Positions 10,067-20,714 are shown, numbered from the stretch's first letter. The stretch: 64,000 nt of DNA from Edwardsiella tarda ATCC 15947 = NBRC 105688 (GCF_003113495.2 NZ_CP084506.1:3472001-3536000); one strand, 5' to 3'. Numbers and translations: made by a program. The notes: generated by a model not told the origin, from the letters alone.

Positions 10067-11712
10067 GATACGCTCTCCAGCATGGATTCATTGCCAGCGC
10101 CCGGCGGCACCAGCGGCCAGACATTTTCGAATTCATCGATAGTGACCTGTAACAGGTACGGACCCGGTGTCGTCAGCAAGGCCTCCAGCGCATCCGCGAC
10201 CTGCGCCTTACGGCTGATACGTTGCCCGGGAATGCCAAACGCCTGTGCCAGGGTGAGAAAATCGGGGTTATCAGAGAGATCGGTTTCGCTGTAGCGCGCA
10301 TCGAAGAACAGTTGCTGCCACTGGCGCACCATTCCCAGCCGCTGGTTATCCAGCAAGACGATCTTCAGCGGCAACTGTGCCCGCTTGATGGTGCCCAACT
10401 CCTGCACATTCATCATGAATGAACCATCGCCAGAAACGCAGATCACACAATCGTCAGGACGAGCCATCTGCGCACCGACGGCGGCAGGAATACCGAATCC
10501 CATCGTGCCCAGTCCGCTGGAGGTGATGAAGTCGTGCGGCTGCGCGAAACGCATATGTTGAGCGCTCCACATCTGGTGTTGGCCCACATCGGTGGTCACC
10601 ACCGCCCGTGCTGGCTTACGCTCGGAGAGCTGGCGTAAAAACAAGGGGGCATAAATGGCCTCGCCTGGGTGATCGTAACGCCAGACGTGTTGCGCCTTTA
10701 ATTGTGCGACGTGTTGCAGCCAGGGGGCGATGGAAAGCGGCATCGTCAACGCCGACAGGAGCGGCGTCAACTCGCCACACAGGGTTACGTGCGCCTGACG
10801 CAGCTTATTCAACTCTGCCGGATCGATGTCCAGGTGGATCACACGGGCCTGTGGCGCAAAGGCATTCAAGCGTCCAGTGACGCGATCGTCGAAGCGGGCT
10901 CCGACGGCCAACAACAGATCGCACTGCTGCACCGCTAAATTAGCCGCCTTACTACCGTGCATGCCCAGCATCCCCAGATAGCCGGGATGCGCATCGTCTG
11001 CCGCGCCCAATCCCTTCAGCGTCGCCGCCACGGGCAAGCCACTACATGCGACCAATGCCCGTAACGCAGGGACCGCATTGGCCATCCCCACACCGCCTCC
11101 CACATATAACACCGGGCGCTGGGCGGCGGCCAATAGCGCGCGCGCTTGTGCGACCTCTTCCGACGGACACGCATCCGGTATCACATCGACGCTGCGTAAT
11201 GACGCAGCAGGCTCGCCCTGCGCCAGTTGAATATCCTTGGGAATATCGATTAACACCGGGCCCGGGCGCCCCTGGGTGGCGATGGCAAACGCCTGCTCCA
11301 TGATCTCGGGTAACTCGGCCAGTGACGTCACCATAAAGCTATGTTTGGTACATGCCAACGATAACCCCAGGACATCCATCTCCTGAAAAGCATCGGTACC
11401 GATCAAGCTCGAAGCAACCTGACCGGTAATCGCAACCAGCGGAACCGAATCCATCATGGCATCGGCCAAGCCAGTGATCAGATTGGTCGCGCCGGGGCCA
11501 GAGGTCGCGATACAAACACCGACACGGCCACTGGCTCGGGCATAACCGATCGCGGCCATCACCGCTCCTTGTTCATGTCGACACAGTAAGTGCGCCACGC
11601 CGCCATCGTACAGCGCATCGTATAACGGCATGATGGCACCACCGGGATAGCCAAATACCTGACTCACCCCTTGAGCACGCAACGCTTGTACTACCCACTG
11701 CGCTCCATTCAT
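10063..11712 (-). CDS. ilvG: Acetolactate synthase II large subunit (intact)
   Basis: Thiamine diphosphate enzyme that condenses pyruvate with pyruvate or 2-oxobutyrate. It has 549 residues and is uninterrupted, unlike the frameshifted ilvG of E. coli K-12. The catalytic Glu47 lies in [16 protein letters not shown]. The ThDP motif [14 protein letters not shown] with the following N is present, and the FAD region lies in the middle. It is the first structural gene after the ilvL attenuator. Valine-insensitive activity is expected from the family; the sequence itself does not prove it. Confidence 0.97.
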   Translation of the reverse strand: MNGAQWVVQALRAQGVSQVFGYPGGAIMPLYDALYDGGVAHLLCRHEQGAVMAAIGYARASGRVGVCIATSGPGATNLITGLADAMMDSVPLVAITGQVASSLIGTDAFQEMDVLGLSLACTKHSFMVTSLAELPEIMEQAFAIATQGRPGPVLIDIPKDIQLAQGEPAASLRSVDVIPDACPSEEVAQARALLAAAQRPVLYVGGGVGMANAVPALRALVACSGLPVAATLKGLGAADDAHPGYLGMLGMHGSKAANLAVQQCDLLLAVGARFDDRVTGRLNAFAPQARVIHLDIDPAELNKLRQAHVTLCGELTPLLSALTMPLSIAPWLQHVAQLKAQHVWRYDHPGEAIYAPLFLRQLSERKPARAVVTTDVGQHQMWSAQHMRFAQPHDFITSSGLGTMGFGIPAAVGAQMARPDDCVICVSGDGSFMMNVQELGTIKRAQLPLKIVLLDNQRLGMVRQWQQLFFDARYSETDLSDNPDFLTLAQAFGIPGQRISRKAQVADALEALLTTPGPYLLQVTIDEFENVWPLVPPGAGNESMLESVS

Positions 11713-11790
11713 GATTAACTCTCCGATATAACCCTAAATCACAGAATTTTATTCTGAATCCTGACATCCCTGCCCGAACGGTTACAGCGT

Positions 11791-11835
11791 AAAAAAAAAG
11801 AGCCCCCGAACCGGATGGTGCGGGGGCTCTTTTTT
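11791..11835 (-). terminator. ilvGMEDA attenuator (rho-independent terminator)
   Basis: On the minus strand a perfect GC-rich hairpin (gagcccccg/cgggggctc arms at 11800-11809 and 11821-11829) is followed by a run of nine U residues (plus-strand A run 11791-11799). It lies between ilvL and ilvG. This is the classical ilv attenuator. Ribosome stalling on Ile, Val or Leu codons in ilvL would prevent it from forming. Confidence 0.93.
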
Positions 11836-11851
11836 GACTCAGGCCTGATTA

Positions 11852-11950
11852 CTAAGCCTTTATTCGTCCAAGTGCAGCCCCGCACGGTGGAATAATAATC
11901 ACCACCACGCTAATCACGACTAGGCTAATCACTTGGACAAGTAGGCTCAT
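11852..11950 (-). CDS. ilvL: ilvGMEDA operon leader peptide
   Basis: A 32-residue leader peptide, too short for ordinary gene calling. It reads MSLLVQVISLVVISVV followed by three Ile, PPCGAALGRIKA, nearly the same as E. coli IlvL and the same length. Seventeen of 32 residues are Leu (4), Val (7) or Ile (6), which makes it a sensor of charged branched-chain tRNAs. It is followed by the attenuator and then ilvG. Its coding strand also contains the pairing arms of the antiterminator. Confidence 0.95.
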   Translation of the reverse strand: MSLLVQVISLVVISVVVIIIPPCGAALGRIKA

Positions 11951-12100
11951 AAATAGTGAAATCTGTTGTTTCGTTACTCAGTGTTTAAACAGTTATCATA
12001 GAAGTTCACGCACTGACAACCTTTTTTTGTACACCGATTACGCCACTTCTGGCACAATTTTGAACAAACCGTTGAGTTATCAGTAGGTTCAAGATTAATT

Positions 12101-13315
12101 TTACTCGGAGCTTTTCTCCGCCATCGCTACCCCACGGGTATCTCGCCCGAAGGAGATCAGAATAGCGATAATCACGGCGACACTCCCCGCCGTAATCGCC
12201 ATCGCCAACGCATAATTTTGCCCATGATGGGCGGCAATCGAAGCTTGAAGGGTCGCATTCACTGAGGCCAGAAGATTGCCCAATTGGTAGACAAAACCCG
12301 GTAAAACCGCTCGCGCACTCGCTGGCACCAGTTCATTCAGGTAGGTTGGGATAACGCCCCACGCACCCTGTACCATAAACTGCATCAGAAAGGCACCGAT
12401 CCCCAACATCAGTGAACCGCCAGAGAAAGCCCACAACGGGATCACCGGCAATGCCAGTAAGGCAGCCAACATGATGGCACGCTTACGGCCGATACGCTCC
12501 GAGAGCGTACCGAAGAAAATCCCACCGGCGATAGAGGCGATATTGTAGCTAACCGCGATGATACTGATGACATTAGCCGAGAAACCATGCTGAACTTTGA
12601 GGAAAGTCGGATAGAGATCCTGCGTGCCGTGACTGAAGAAATTGAAGGCTGCCATCAACACGACCAGGTAAATACACAGCTTCCAGTTGTGTCGCAACAC
12701 CGGCCATAACGGCATGCCACTCTGACGGTGCGCCTTCGCCGCTAGCCAGACCGGCGATTCCGGCACATAGAAGTAAATATAGGGCAACAACACGATCGGA
12801 ATCGCGCCAATCACAAACATGCCGCGCCATCCTAACCACTGAGCGAATAACCCATAGATCACCGCCGCTAATAAATATCCAAAGGGATAACCCGCCTGAA
12901 AAATACCCGACATCAAGCCACGCGAGCGATCGGGTATCGTCTCCATGGTCAATGACGAGGCAACCCCCCAGATCCCCCCCATCGCCACGCCATACAGTAC
13001 CCGCAACAACAGGAAAATCCTCAGCGATGGTGCCGCCGCCGACAACAATTCAAAGACTGAAAAACAGATGATATTCAACATCAGGATAGGACGACGCCCA
13101 TACTTCTCAGCGGCTCGACCAAAGATCAACGCCCCAATCGGCCGCACGGCCAGCGTCAACAAGATGGCCAGCGTCACCTGCTCTACGTCGACATGGAAGG
13201 CGCTAGCGATGTCGCTTAATAGAAAAACCAAGATAAAAAAATCGAATGCATCCAGTGTCCAGCTTAAAAAACTGGCGATAGCAACGTGCCGTTGCTGGGG
13301 AGACCAAGCAAACAT
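12101..13315 (-). CDS. MFS transporter, sialate/lactate:H+ symporter-like (SHS family)
   Basis: A 404-residue major facilitator protein with about 12 hydrophobic segments. The loop 2-3 signature appears as GRAAEKYGRRPILMLN and its repeat in the second half as GTLSERIGRKRAIML. The N-terminal FLSWTLDAFDFFILVFLL and RPIGALIFGR resemble the SHS/NanT-Jen1 group, which moves sialic acid or lactate/pyruvate with protons. The substrate cannot be read from the sequence. It lies between comM and ilvL, where E. coli has no gene, and is co-directional with ilvGMEDA. No terminator is evident between its stop and the ilv leader. Confidence 0.8.
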   Translation of the reverse strand: MFAWSPQQRHVAIASFLSWTLDAFDFFILVFLLSDIASAFHVDVEQVTLAILLTLAVRPIGALIFGRAAEKYGRRPILMLNIICFSVFELLSAAAPSLRIFLLLRVLYGVAMGGIWGVASSLTMETIPDRSRGLMSGIFQAGYPFGYLLAAVIYGLFAQWLGWRGMFVIGAIPIVLLPYIYFYVPESPVWLAAKAHRQSGMPLWPVLRHNWKLCIYLVVLMAAFNFFSHGTQDLYPTFLKVQHGFSANVISIIAVSYNIASIAGGIFFGTLSERIGRKRAIMLAALLALPVIPLWAFSGGSLMLGIGAFLMQFMVQGAWGVIPTYLNELVPASARAVLPGFVYQLGNLLASVNATLQASIAAHHGQNYALAMAITAGSVAVIIAILISFGRDTRGVAMAEKSSE

Positions 13316-13603
13316 AATGTGTTTCCTTTCAGTAGGGTAGTGAGGTGATATCTGCTGTTGTCACACCCTGCGCCATGAATCATTGTCTATATTGTTGGCC
13401 GAGTGTCAGCTTTTTGTATTACTTTTGTTAAAGTAAGCGAGAGGGAGTGCCGAGTAAATCAGCAATGGGTTATTTTTGGTGTTGAAGTGTGAAAACTTGT
13501 TACGTTTACGTAACTCTTTTTGCGTAACGGTGCACAGCCTCACTGGATAGTCACACACAGCCGATCCCCTTGCGCCATGATAGGAGCGATAAGGAGAGTC
13601 ACC
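13316..13603. other. Divergent intergenic region, MFS gene / comM
   Basis: A 288 bp gap between two divergent start codons, so it should hold both promoters. It is AT-richer than its flanks and contains a short inverted repeat around ttacttttgttaaagtaa (near 13419-13436). A good AAGGAG ribosome site for comM lies at 13591-13596. I could not identify a regulator site with confidence. Confidence 0.5.
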
Positions 13604-15124
13604 ATGACACTGGCCAGCGTATACACCCGTGCCGCCCTCGGCATGCAAGCACCCGAAGTCAGGATCGAGGCACATATCGGCAATGGATTGCCGGGTTTTA
13701 CTCTGGTTGGCCTCCCAGAGACGGCGGTGCGTGAGGCAAAAGATCGTGTGCGTTGTGCCATCCTAAACAGCGGATTCCAGTTTCCGGCTAAGCGCATCAC
13801 CCTCAACCTGGCTCCCGCCGACCTACCGAAGGAGGGTGGTCGTTACGATCTTCCCATGGCACTGGCCCTATTGCTCGCTGCAGGGCAACTCTCCAGCGTG
13901 CACGCCGAGCATCAATATGAGTTTATGGGTGAGCTCGCCCTCTCCGGTGAACTCCGCCCAGTACCCGGTATTCTACCGGCCGCACTGAGAGCCACACAGG
14001 CGGGACGAACCTTAATCGCCCCCAGTGGCAACGCCGGTGAGCTCGGGCTGTTGCCTGCACCGCGTCCCTTCATCGCCCCATCCCTACTTGCCGTCTGCGC
14101 CTTCCTCAGTGAAAACGCCACATTGGAAAGACCAGCGCGCTGTCTACCCAGTAACGACTATGCACAGCAGGGGGACATGGCTGATATCATCGGTCAAGCG
14201 CAGGCGCGGCGCGCCCTGGAGATCGCCGCCGCCGGAGGGCATAATCTGCTACTGCTTGGGCCACCGGGTACCGGTAAAACGATGCTGGCCTATCGCCTAC
14301 CGGGGATCCTGCCACCGATGACCAGCGATGAGGCGTTAGCGCAGGCCGCCATCAGCAGCCTGGCATATCCAGGTTCGACGCAGACACGCTATGGCGTACG
14401 CCCCTTTCGCGCACCGCACCATAGCGCCTCGATGGCAGCGCTGATCGGCGGCGGATCCTTGCCGCGTCCTGGAGAGATCTCTCTGGCGCATCACGGCGTA
14501 CTCTTCCTTGATGAATTAGCCGAGTTCGATCGACGTACCTTAGATGCACTGCGCGAGCCGTTAGAGTCAGGTGTTGTCCACCTCTCCCGTGCCCAGATCA
14601 AAGTCAGCTTTCCCGCCCGCGTACAATTGGTTGCGGCGATGAATCCCAGCAATGCGGGATTTGGGAGCAGTGCGGGAGGACGCACCACACCGAATCAGGT
14701 ACTGCGCTACCTCTCTCGCCTTTCTGGGCCGCTGCTCGACCGCTTCGATCTCTCGATTGATGTCCCCCTATTACCCGCGGGAGTATTGGCCAGCCAACGA
14801 GCGACGGGCGAAGACAGTGCCACACTACGCCAACGCGTTACCGCTGTCCGTGATCGGCAGTATGCTCGCAGTGGTCAGTTGAATGCTCATCTCGAGGGCG
14901 CAGAGCGCGATCGTGTCTGCCGCCTGAGTACACACGATGCACAATTTCTAGAACAGGCCCTGACACGCCTCGGTTTATCGGTACGCGCTTGGCACCGGCT
15001 GCTCAAGGTCGCTCGTACACTCGCGGACATGGAGGGCGTCGAGACTATCGCCCAACGCCATCTGGCTGAAGCGCTGAGCTATCGCGCCGTCGATCGGCTC
15101 TTACAGACATTGCAACGGGGGTAA
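13604..15124 (+). CDS. comM: ComM/YifB-family AAA+ ATPase (Mg-chelatase-like)
   Basis: It has 506 residues from the ATG at 13604, the same as E. coli YifB. The ComM family forms hexameric helicases that promote branch migration and integration of DNA during natural transformation. The N-terminal Lon-protease-like domain (about 1-170) starts with SVYTRAALGMQAPEVRIEAHI. The AAA+ domain has Walker A GPPGTGKTM and Walker B-type FLDELAEFDR, plus the Mg-chelatase C-terminal helical region. The start is set by AAGGAG 8 bp upstream. The in-frame extension to 13520 is not family-like. In E. coli it lies next to ilvL. Confidence 0.93.
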   Translation: MTLASVYTRAALGMQAPEVRIEAHIGNGLPGFTLVGLPETAVREAKDRVRCAILNSGFQFPAKRITLNLAPADLPKEGGRYDLPMALALLLAAGQLSSVHAEHQYEFMGELALSGELRPVPGILPAALRATQAGRTLIAPSGNAGELGLLPAPRPFIAPSLLAVCAFLSENATLERPARCLPSNDYAQQGDMADIIGQAQARRALEIAAAGGHNLLLLGPPGTGKTMLAYRLPGILPPMTSDEALAQAAISSLAYPGSTQTRYGVRPFRAPHHSASMAALIGGGSLPRPGEISLAHHGVLFLDELAEFDRRTLDALREPLESGVVHLSRAQIKVSFPARVQLVAAMNPSNAGFGSSAGGRTTPNQVLRYLSRLSGPLLDRFDLSIDVPLLPAGVLASQRATGEDSATLRQRVTAVRDRQYARSGQLNAHLEGAERDRVCRLSTHDAQFLEQALTRLGLSVRAWHRLLKVARTLADMEGVETIAQRHLAEALSYRAVDRLLQTLQRG

Positions 15125-15127
15125 TGG

Positions 15128-15155
15128 CCCACCGCCGCAAGTCGCAGACGGTGGG
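15128..15155. terminator. Weak hairpin between convergent comM and tdh
   Basis: Arms cccaccg (15128-15134) and cggtggg (15149-15155) form a stem between convergent genes. There is no convincing T run on either side, so termination here is uncertain. Confidence 0.3.
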
Positions 15156-15189
15156 GAATACATGATGAAAAGGAGAAACTACACGGGAC

Positions 15190-16215
15190 TCATGCCCAGT
15201 CGAGGATCACCTTGCCAGAGTGACCCGAGCGCATCGCGGCAAACCCTTGCTGAAAGTCGTCGATCGCGTAACGATGAGTAATGATCGGGGTTAGATCGAG
15301 ACCCGATTGTAGCAACGCCGCCATCTTGTACCACGTTTCAAACATCTCCCGTCCATAGATCCCTTTGATCACCAGTCCCTTAAAGATCACCTGGTTCCAA
15401 TCGATGGCCATATTGCCCGGTGGGATACCTAACATGGCGATCTTACCGCCATGGTTCATGGTCTCCAACATGGTACGGAAAGCCGCCGGCGCACCGGACA
15501 TTTCTAGCCCCACATCGAAGCCCTCCGTCATGCCCAACTCCTGCATCACGTCCGCTAAGGCGTCGCGACTGACGTTAACTGCCCGCGTGACCCCCATTTT
15601 ACGCGCCAAATCGAGGCGATAGTCATTCACGTCGGTGATCACCACATGACGCGCCCCCACATGACGGCACACCGCCGCCGCCATGATGCCGATCGGCCCC
15701 GCACCGGAGACCAAGACATCCTCGCCAACCAGGTCGAAAGAGAGCGCCGTATGCACCGCATTGCCGAAAGGATCGAAAATCGCCGCCAACTCGTCAGAGA
15801 TATTGTCTGGAATTTTGAAAGCATTGAAGGCCGGGATCACCAGATACTCGGCGAATGCGCCCTGGCGATTGACACCGACCCCAATGGTATTACGGCACAG
15901 ATGGGTGCGACCGGCACGGCAATTGCGACAGTGCCCACAGGTGATATGCCCCTCGCCAGAGACGCGATCGCCGATGCGAAAACCGCTAACCTCTTGGCCA
16001 ACAGCGACCACTTCACCCACATACTCATGACCAACTACCATCGGTACCGGGATCGTCTTCTGCGACCAGTCATCCCAGTTATAGATATGCACATCGGTGC
16101 CACAGATCGCCGTCTTACGGATCTTGATCATGATGTCGTTATGCCCCAATTGCGGCAATGGGACATCGGTCATCCAGATACCTTCTTCCGCATATAATTT
16201 GGATAAAGCTTTCAT
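15190..16215 (-). CDS. tdh: L-threonine 3-dehydrogenase
   Basis: Zinc-dependent medium-chain dehydrogenase that oxidises threonine to 2-amino-3-ketobutyrate. From the second of two adjacent ATGs it has 341 residues, the E. coli length. Catalytic zinc ligands are visible as Cys38 (AICGTDVH) and His63-Glu64 (VVGHEYVG). The structural zinc site is the cluster [15 protein letters not shown], and the NAD motif is SGAGPIG. It forms an operon with upstream kbl, 9 bp away. Together the two enzymes degrade threonine to glycine and acetyl-CoA. Confidence 0.97.
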   Translation of the reverse strand: MKALSKLYAEEGIWMTDVPLPQLGHNDIMIKIRKTAICGTDVHIYNWDDWSQKTIPVPMVVGHEYVGEVVAVGQEVSGFRIGDRVSGEGHITCGHCRNCRAGRTHLCRNTIGVGVNRQGAFAEYLVIPAFNAFKIPDNISDELAAIFDPFGNAVHTALSFDLVGEDVLVSGAGPIGIMAAAVCRHVGARHVVITDVNDYRLDLARKMGVTRAVNVSRDALADVMQELGMTEGFDVGLEMSGAPAAFRTMLETMNHGGKIAMLGIPPGNMAIDWNQVIFKGLVIKGIYGREMFETWYKMAALLQSGLDLTPIITHRYAIDDFQQGFAAMRSGHSGKVILDWA

Positions 16216-16224
16216 CATGCCTCC

Positions 16225-17421
16225 TTAGGCGATCACGCCAAGTTGTTTACCGACACGAATAAAGGCGTCTACGGCCTGCTCGATCTGTGCTGGCGTATGC
16301 GCCGCCGACATTTGGGTACGGATACGCGCCTGCCCCTGCGGTACCACCGGATAGAAGAAACCCGTCACATAAATCCCTTCTTGTAATAGCAGGTCGGCGA
16401 AACGCTGTGCCAACTTAGCGTCCCCCAGCATCACCGGAATAATGGCATGATCGGCACCCGCTAAGGTAAAACCGGCTGCGGTCATCTTCTCACGGAACAG
16501 GCGGGCGTTATCCCACAGCCGAGCACGCAGCGCATCTCCCTGAGCTAAGAGGGTCAGCACCTGCATCGAGGCGGCAACGATCGAGGGAGCCAGTGAGTTA
16601 GAAAACAGATAGGGGCGTGAGCGTTGACGCAGCCATTCGACCACCTCTTTACGCGCGGCGGTGTAGCCGCCAGAGGCTCCCCCCAGCGCTTTACCCAAAG
16701 TGCCTGTGATAATATCGACTCGCCCCATCACTCCGCAGTATTCATGAGTACCGCGCCCGTGGGAGCCGACGAATCCAACCGCATGCGAGTCATCCACCAT
16801 CACCAAGGCACCATACTCATCCGCCAGATCACAAATCGACTTCAGATCGGCGATCACGCCATCCATGGAGAACACCCCATCGGTGGCGATCAGGATATGG
16901 CGGGCGCCCTCGGCGCGAGCCTGCGTCAACCGCGATTTCAGTTCGGCCATATCGTTGTTTGCATAGCGATAGCGTCGTGCCTTACACAGACGCACGCCAT
17001 CGATAATGGAGGCATGATTCAACGCATCGGAGATAATCGCATCCTCCGGCCCTAACAGGGTCTCAAATAAACCACCGTTAGCATCGAAGCAAGAGGAATA
17101 AAGGATGGCGTCTTCCATGCCTAAGAAGGTGGCAATTTGCTGCTCCAACGCCTTATGACTATCCTGAGTGCCACAGATAAAACGCACCGACGCCATACCG
17201 AAGCCATGACTGTCCATGCCCGCCTTAGCGGCAGCGATCAGCGCAGGGTGATTCGCTAACCCTAGGTAGTTATTGGCACAGAAGTTTAAGACATGGCTAC
17301 CATCAGCCACGGCGATCTCCGCTTGTTGGGCTGAGGTAATGATGCGCTCATTCTTGTACAACCCGTCAGCTCGTGTCGTCTCGAGCTGCTGTGTAAGTTG
17401 CTGGTAAAAATCCGCAGACAT
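16225..17421 (-). CDS. kbl: 2-amino-3-ketobutyrate CoA ligase
   Basis: PLP enzyme of the alpha-oxoamine synthase family that cleaves 2-amino-3-ketobutyrate with CoA to glycine and acetyl-CoA. It has 398 residues, as in E. coli. The PLP lysine lies in [15 protein letters not shown], and the DDSHAVGF motif precedes it. It is the first gene of kbl-tdh. The 306 bp upstream gap is shared with divergent hldD. Confidence 0.97.
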   Translation of the reverse strand: MSADFYQQLTQQLETTRADGLYKNERIITSAQQAEIAVADGSHVLNFCANNYLGLANHPALIAAAKAGMDSHGFGMASVRFICGTQDSHKALEQQIATFLGMEDAILYSSCFDANGGLFETLLGPEDAIISDALNHASIIDGVRLCKARRYRYANNDMAELKSRLTQARAEGARHILIATDGVFSMDGVIADLKSICDLADEYGALVMVDDSHAVGFVGSHGRGTHEYCGVMGRVDIITGTLGKALGGASGGYTAARKEVVEWLRQRSRPYLFSNSLAPSIVAASMQVLTLLAQGDALRARLWDNARLFREKMTAAGFTLAGADHAIIPVMLGDAKLAQRFADLLLQEGIYVTGFFYPVVPQGQARIRTQMSAAHTPAQIEQAVDAFIRVGKQLGVIA

Positions 17422-17727
17422 GGGGTCTCTCCTGGGTTCGATATGCTAGCTTCCGCGTACGTAGCAGCATCTTACTGCTGAAACAGTATTGAAACGAGTT
17501 CGTAACTTCTATAATGGTAAAAATGCAGCATCTATCACGTCACGTGACGGGGCAAGCGAGAATAGGTCACAAAGTGATTCCGCTGACGGGACGTAATCCG
17601 TCTCCTTAACACGCTTTTTGCTTAACAAGCGTGCCCTCGGCGCTGATTGCCAAGCCATGAAATGTTATGATGGCACCATCTATCAGCGCTGCGCGCGCTC
17701 TCGTTAGCTCATTGAAAGGTAAACCTC
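17422..17727. other. Divergent regulatory region kbl / hldD, with 12 bp palindrome
   Basis: This 306 bp interval holds the promoters for kbl-tdh and the LPS core cluster. It includes a perfect 12 bp palindrome, cgtcacgtgacg, at 17538-17549, which could be a regulator site. A second inverted repeat (acgctt/aagcgt) lies at 17611-17632. E. coli kbl-tdh is Lrp-controlled and hldD is heat-shock controlled, but I could not locate a clear match for either here. Confidence 0.45.
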
Positions 17728-18657
17728 ATGATTATTGTCACTGGCGGCGCCGGCATGATCGGCAGCAACATCGTTAAGGCATTGAACGATAAAGGCTATA
17801 CCGATATTCTGGTGGTGGATAACCTCAAGGATGGTACCAAGTTTGTTAACCTGGTCGACCTGGATATCACCGACTATATGGACAAAGAGGATTTCATTGC
17901 CGGGATCGTTGCGGGTGATGATTTCGGTGATATCGAAGCGGTATTCCATGAAGGCGCCTGCTCCTCCACCACCGAGTGGGATGGCAAGTATGTGATGGAC
18001 AATAACTACCAGTACTCGAAAGAGCTGTTGCACTACTGCCTAGAGCGCCAGATCCCCTTCCTGTATGCCTCCTCTGCCGCCACCTACGGCATGACCGATA
18101 AGTTCGTGGAGGATCGCCGCTACGAGGGGCCGTTGAACGTCTACGGCTATTCTAAGTTTCTCTTCGACCAGTATGTGCGCCGCATCCTACCGCACGTCGA
18201 ATCGCAGATCTGTGGCTTTCGCTATTTCAACGTTTATGGGCCACGTGAGGGCCACAAGGGCGGCATGGCGAGTGTCGCTTTCCATCTGAATACTCAGATC
18301 AATAATGGTGAAGAGCCGAAGCTATTCGAAGGCAGTGAAAACTTCCGCCGTGACTTCATCTATGTCGGCGACGTCGCAGACGTTAACCTGTGGTTCTGGG
18401 AGAACGGCGTCTCTGGGATCTTCAACTGTGGTACCGGCAACGCCGAATCCTTCCAGGCCGTCGCCGATGCCGTCGTTGATTATCACCAGAAGGGGAATGT
18501 GGTCTATATCCCCTTCCCAGATAAACTAAAGGGACATTATCAGGCCTTTACTCAGGCGGATACTACTCAGTTGCGCGCGGCCGGTTATACTCAACCGTTT
18601 AAAACCGTCGCCCAGGGTGTACGCGAATACATGGAATGGCTAAACCGTAAGCCCTAA
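17728..18657 (+). CDS. hldD: ADP-L-glycero-D-manno-heptose-6-epimerase
   Basis: Short-chain dehydrogenase-like epimerase that supplies ADP-L-glycero-D-manno-heptose, the donor for inner-core LPS. It has 309 residues (310 in E. coli). The N-terminal NAD(P) motif is GGAGMIGSN. The catalytic tyrosine and lysine lie in VYGYSK. It opens the core cluster hldD-waaF-waaC with 23 bp to waaF, the common enterobacterial order. Confidence 0.97.
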   Translation: MIIVTGGAGMIGSNIVKALNDKGYTDILVVDNLKDGTKFVNLVDLDITDYMDKEDFIAGIVAGDDFGDIEAVFHEGACSSTTEWDGKYVMDNNYQYSKELLHYCLERQIPFLYASSAATYGMTDKFVEDRRYEGPLNVYGYSKFLFDQYVRRILPHVESQICGFRYFNVYGPREGHKGGMASVAFHLNTQINNGEEPKLFEGSENFRRDFIYVGDVADVNLWFWENGVSGIFNCGTGNAESFQAVADAVVDYHQKGNVVYIPFPDKLKGHYQAFTQADTTQLRAAGYTQPFKTVAQGVREYMEWLNRKP

Positions 18658-18680
18658 TAGCGTAAGGAATTTCTAACAGT

Positions 18681-19757
18681 ATGAAAATACTGGTGATCGG
18701 ACCGTCTTGGGTCGGTGATATGATGATGTCGCAGAGTCTATACCGTACCCTGAAGGCGGAGTACCCCGAGGCAGAAATCGATGTGATGGCACCCAACTGG
18801 TGCCGTCCGCTCCTTGAGCGCATGCCTGAGGTGCATGACGCGATCCCCATGCCTCTGGGGCATGGTAGCCTAGGGCTCGCTGAGCGCTACCGTCTGGGGC
18901 ACCAACTGCGTGAGCGAGAATATGATCGCGCTTATGTGCTACCCAACTCATTCAAATCGGCATTGATTCCCTTCTTCGCTCGTATTCCTTTGCGTATCGG
19001 TTGGAAGGGAGAGATGCGTTATGGCCTCTTGAATGATCTGCGTCCACTCGATAAGTCGGCCTTTCCACGGATGGTCGAACGTTATGTAGCGCTGGCCTAC
19101 CCCGCCACGCGCGTACGACGCGCCAGCGATCTACCCCAGCCCTTGCGCTATCCTGCTCTCCAGGTACGCGATGAAGAGATCGCCGAAACCGCCGCCGCCT
19201 TCAATCTGACCGATCATCGTCCAGTGATCGGCTTCTGCCCAGGCGCCGAATTTGGGCCAGCAAAACGCTGGCCTCACTATCACTATGCCGTACTCGCACA
19301 ACGACTTATCACCCAGGGCTATCAGATCGCTCTGTTTGGCTCCGCCAAGGATCACTCGGCTGGTGAGGACATTCGCCAAGCGTTGGCGGAGGAGAGTCGC
19401 GAGTACTGTTTAAATCTGGCGGGACATACTACGCTAGACCAGGCCGTGACGCTGATCGCCGCCTGCCAAGCCATCGTCAGCAATGACTCTGGATTGATGC
19501 ATGTTGCCGCGGCCCTTGATAAACCGCTAGTGGCACTCTATGGGCCCAGTAGCCCAGATTTCACGCCACCGTTGAGCCCACATGCCCAAGTGATCCGGCT
19601 GATCTCCGGCTATCATAAAGTCCGACGCGGGAAGGGCGAAACCGGCTACCACCAGAGCCTGATCGATATCACACCAGATCGCGTCGAACAAACGCTGCTC
19701 GCTTTGCTACGCGACGCCGCACAGGCAAATAGTGGGGAAGTCCAGTGCGCATCCTGA
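18681..19757 (+). CDS. waaF: ADP-heptose--LPS heptosyltransferase II
   Basis: Family 9 glycosyltransferase that adds the second heptose of the LPS inner core. It has 358 residues. The N-terminus MKILVIGPSWVGDMMMSQSLY is typical of WaaF. The C-terminal ADP-heptose site is marked by NDSGLMHVAAAL and ALYGPSSPDFTPPL. It overlaps waaC by 13 bp. Confidence 0.96.
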   Translation: MKILVIGPSWVGDMMMSQSLYRTLKAEYPEAEIDVMAPNWCRPLLERMPEVHDAIPMPLGHGSLGLAERYRLGHQLREREYDRAYVLPNSFKSALIPFFARIPLRIGWKGEMRYGLLNDLRPLDKSAFPRMVERYVALAYPATRVRRASDLPQPLRYPALQVRDEEIAETAAAFNLTDHRPVIGFCPGAEFGPAKRWPHYHYAVLAQRLITQGYQIALFGSAKDHSAGEDIRQALAEESREYCLNLAGHTTLDQAVTLIAACQAIVSNDSGLMHVAAALDKPLVALYGPSSPDFTPPLSPHAQVIRLISGYHKVRRGKGETGYHQSLIDITPDRVEQTLLALLRDAAQANSGEVQCAS

Positions 19758-20707
19758 TGGTAAAAACCTCCTCGATGGGAGATGTCATTCACACCTTGCC
19801 TGCGCTGACTGACGCTCAACGGGCGATCCCCGACTTACAGGTCGACTGGGTGGTCGAAGAGGGGTTTGCCCAAATTCCTAGCTGGCATGCGGCGGTCGAA
19901 CGCGTGATCCCGGTCGCCATTCGACGCTGGCGCAAGGCGCCGTTCAGCGCCCAAACTCGTCATGAGTGGCGGACATTTAAGCACCTACTGCGTCAGGAAC
20001 GCTACGATGCGATCATCGACGCCCAAGGCTTGCTAAAAAGCGCGCTGCTGGTCACGCGCCAAGCATACGGCATCAAACACGGCTTCGATCGCGCCAGTGC
20101 TCGCGAGCCACTGGCGAGCCTGTTTTATGATCGCCGTCATGCCGTTCCTCGTCAGCAACATGCCGTCGAGCGTACCCGCCAGCTCGTGGCACAAAGCCTA
20201 GGTTACTCGTTGCCGTCACCGCATGGTGACTATGCCATAGCCCAGCACTTTACTCAGCAACTACCCGGCGATGCCGGCCAGTATATGGTGTTTCTGCACG
20301 CCACGACCCGCGATGAAAAACATTGGCCGGAGACACACTGGCGAGCGCTGATCGCCTGGGTTGGCCAGCATACTTCGCAACGGATTAAGCTGCCATGGGG
20401 AGCAGAGCATGAGCGTCAGCGCGCCCTACGTCTGGCCGCCGGGTTTGCGCATGTCGAGGTACTGCCGAAGATGACTCTGGCCGAGGTAGCCAGCGTACTG
20501 GCCGGTGCCAGCCAAGTAGTCTCCGTCGATACCGGCCTCAGTCATCTGGCCGCCGCGCTGGATCGGCCGAATATCACGCTGTATGGCCCTACCGATCCGG
20601 GGCTGATCGGGGGTTATGGGATGGAGCAGGTATCGCTTATCTCGCCCAGCGGGCGCCTACAGGATTTAACCGCTGTGCGCGTGAGTCAACAAATCAAAAT
20701 AAATTGA
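19745..20707 (+). CDS. waaC: LPS heptosyltransferase I
   Basis: Family 9 glycosyltransferase that transfers the first heptose onto Kdo2-lipid A. It has 320 residues, starting at a GTG within the end of waaF. MRILMVKTSSMGDVIHTLPALTDA is the WaaC N-terminal signature; SVDTGLSHLAAALDRPNITLYGPTDP is the C-terminal donor site. The 13 bp overlap implies coupled translation with waaF. Confidence 0.96.
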   Translation: MRILMVKTSSMGDVIHTLPALTDAQRAIPDLQVDWVVEEGFAQIPSWHAAVERVIPVAIRRWRKAPFSAQTRHEWRTFKHLLRQERYDAIIDAQGLLKSALLVTRQAYGIKHGFDRASAREPLASLFYDRRHAVPRQQHAVERTRQLVAQSLGYSLPSPHGDYAIAQHFTQQLPGDAGQYMVFLHATTRDEKHWPETHWRALIAWVGQHTSQRIKLPWGAEHERQRALRLAAGFAHVEVLPKMTLAEVASVLAGASQVVSVDTGLSHLAAALDRPNITLYGPTDPGLIGGYGMEQVSLISPSGRLQDLTAVRVSQQIKIN

Positions 20708-20714
20708 GAAAAAC

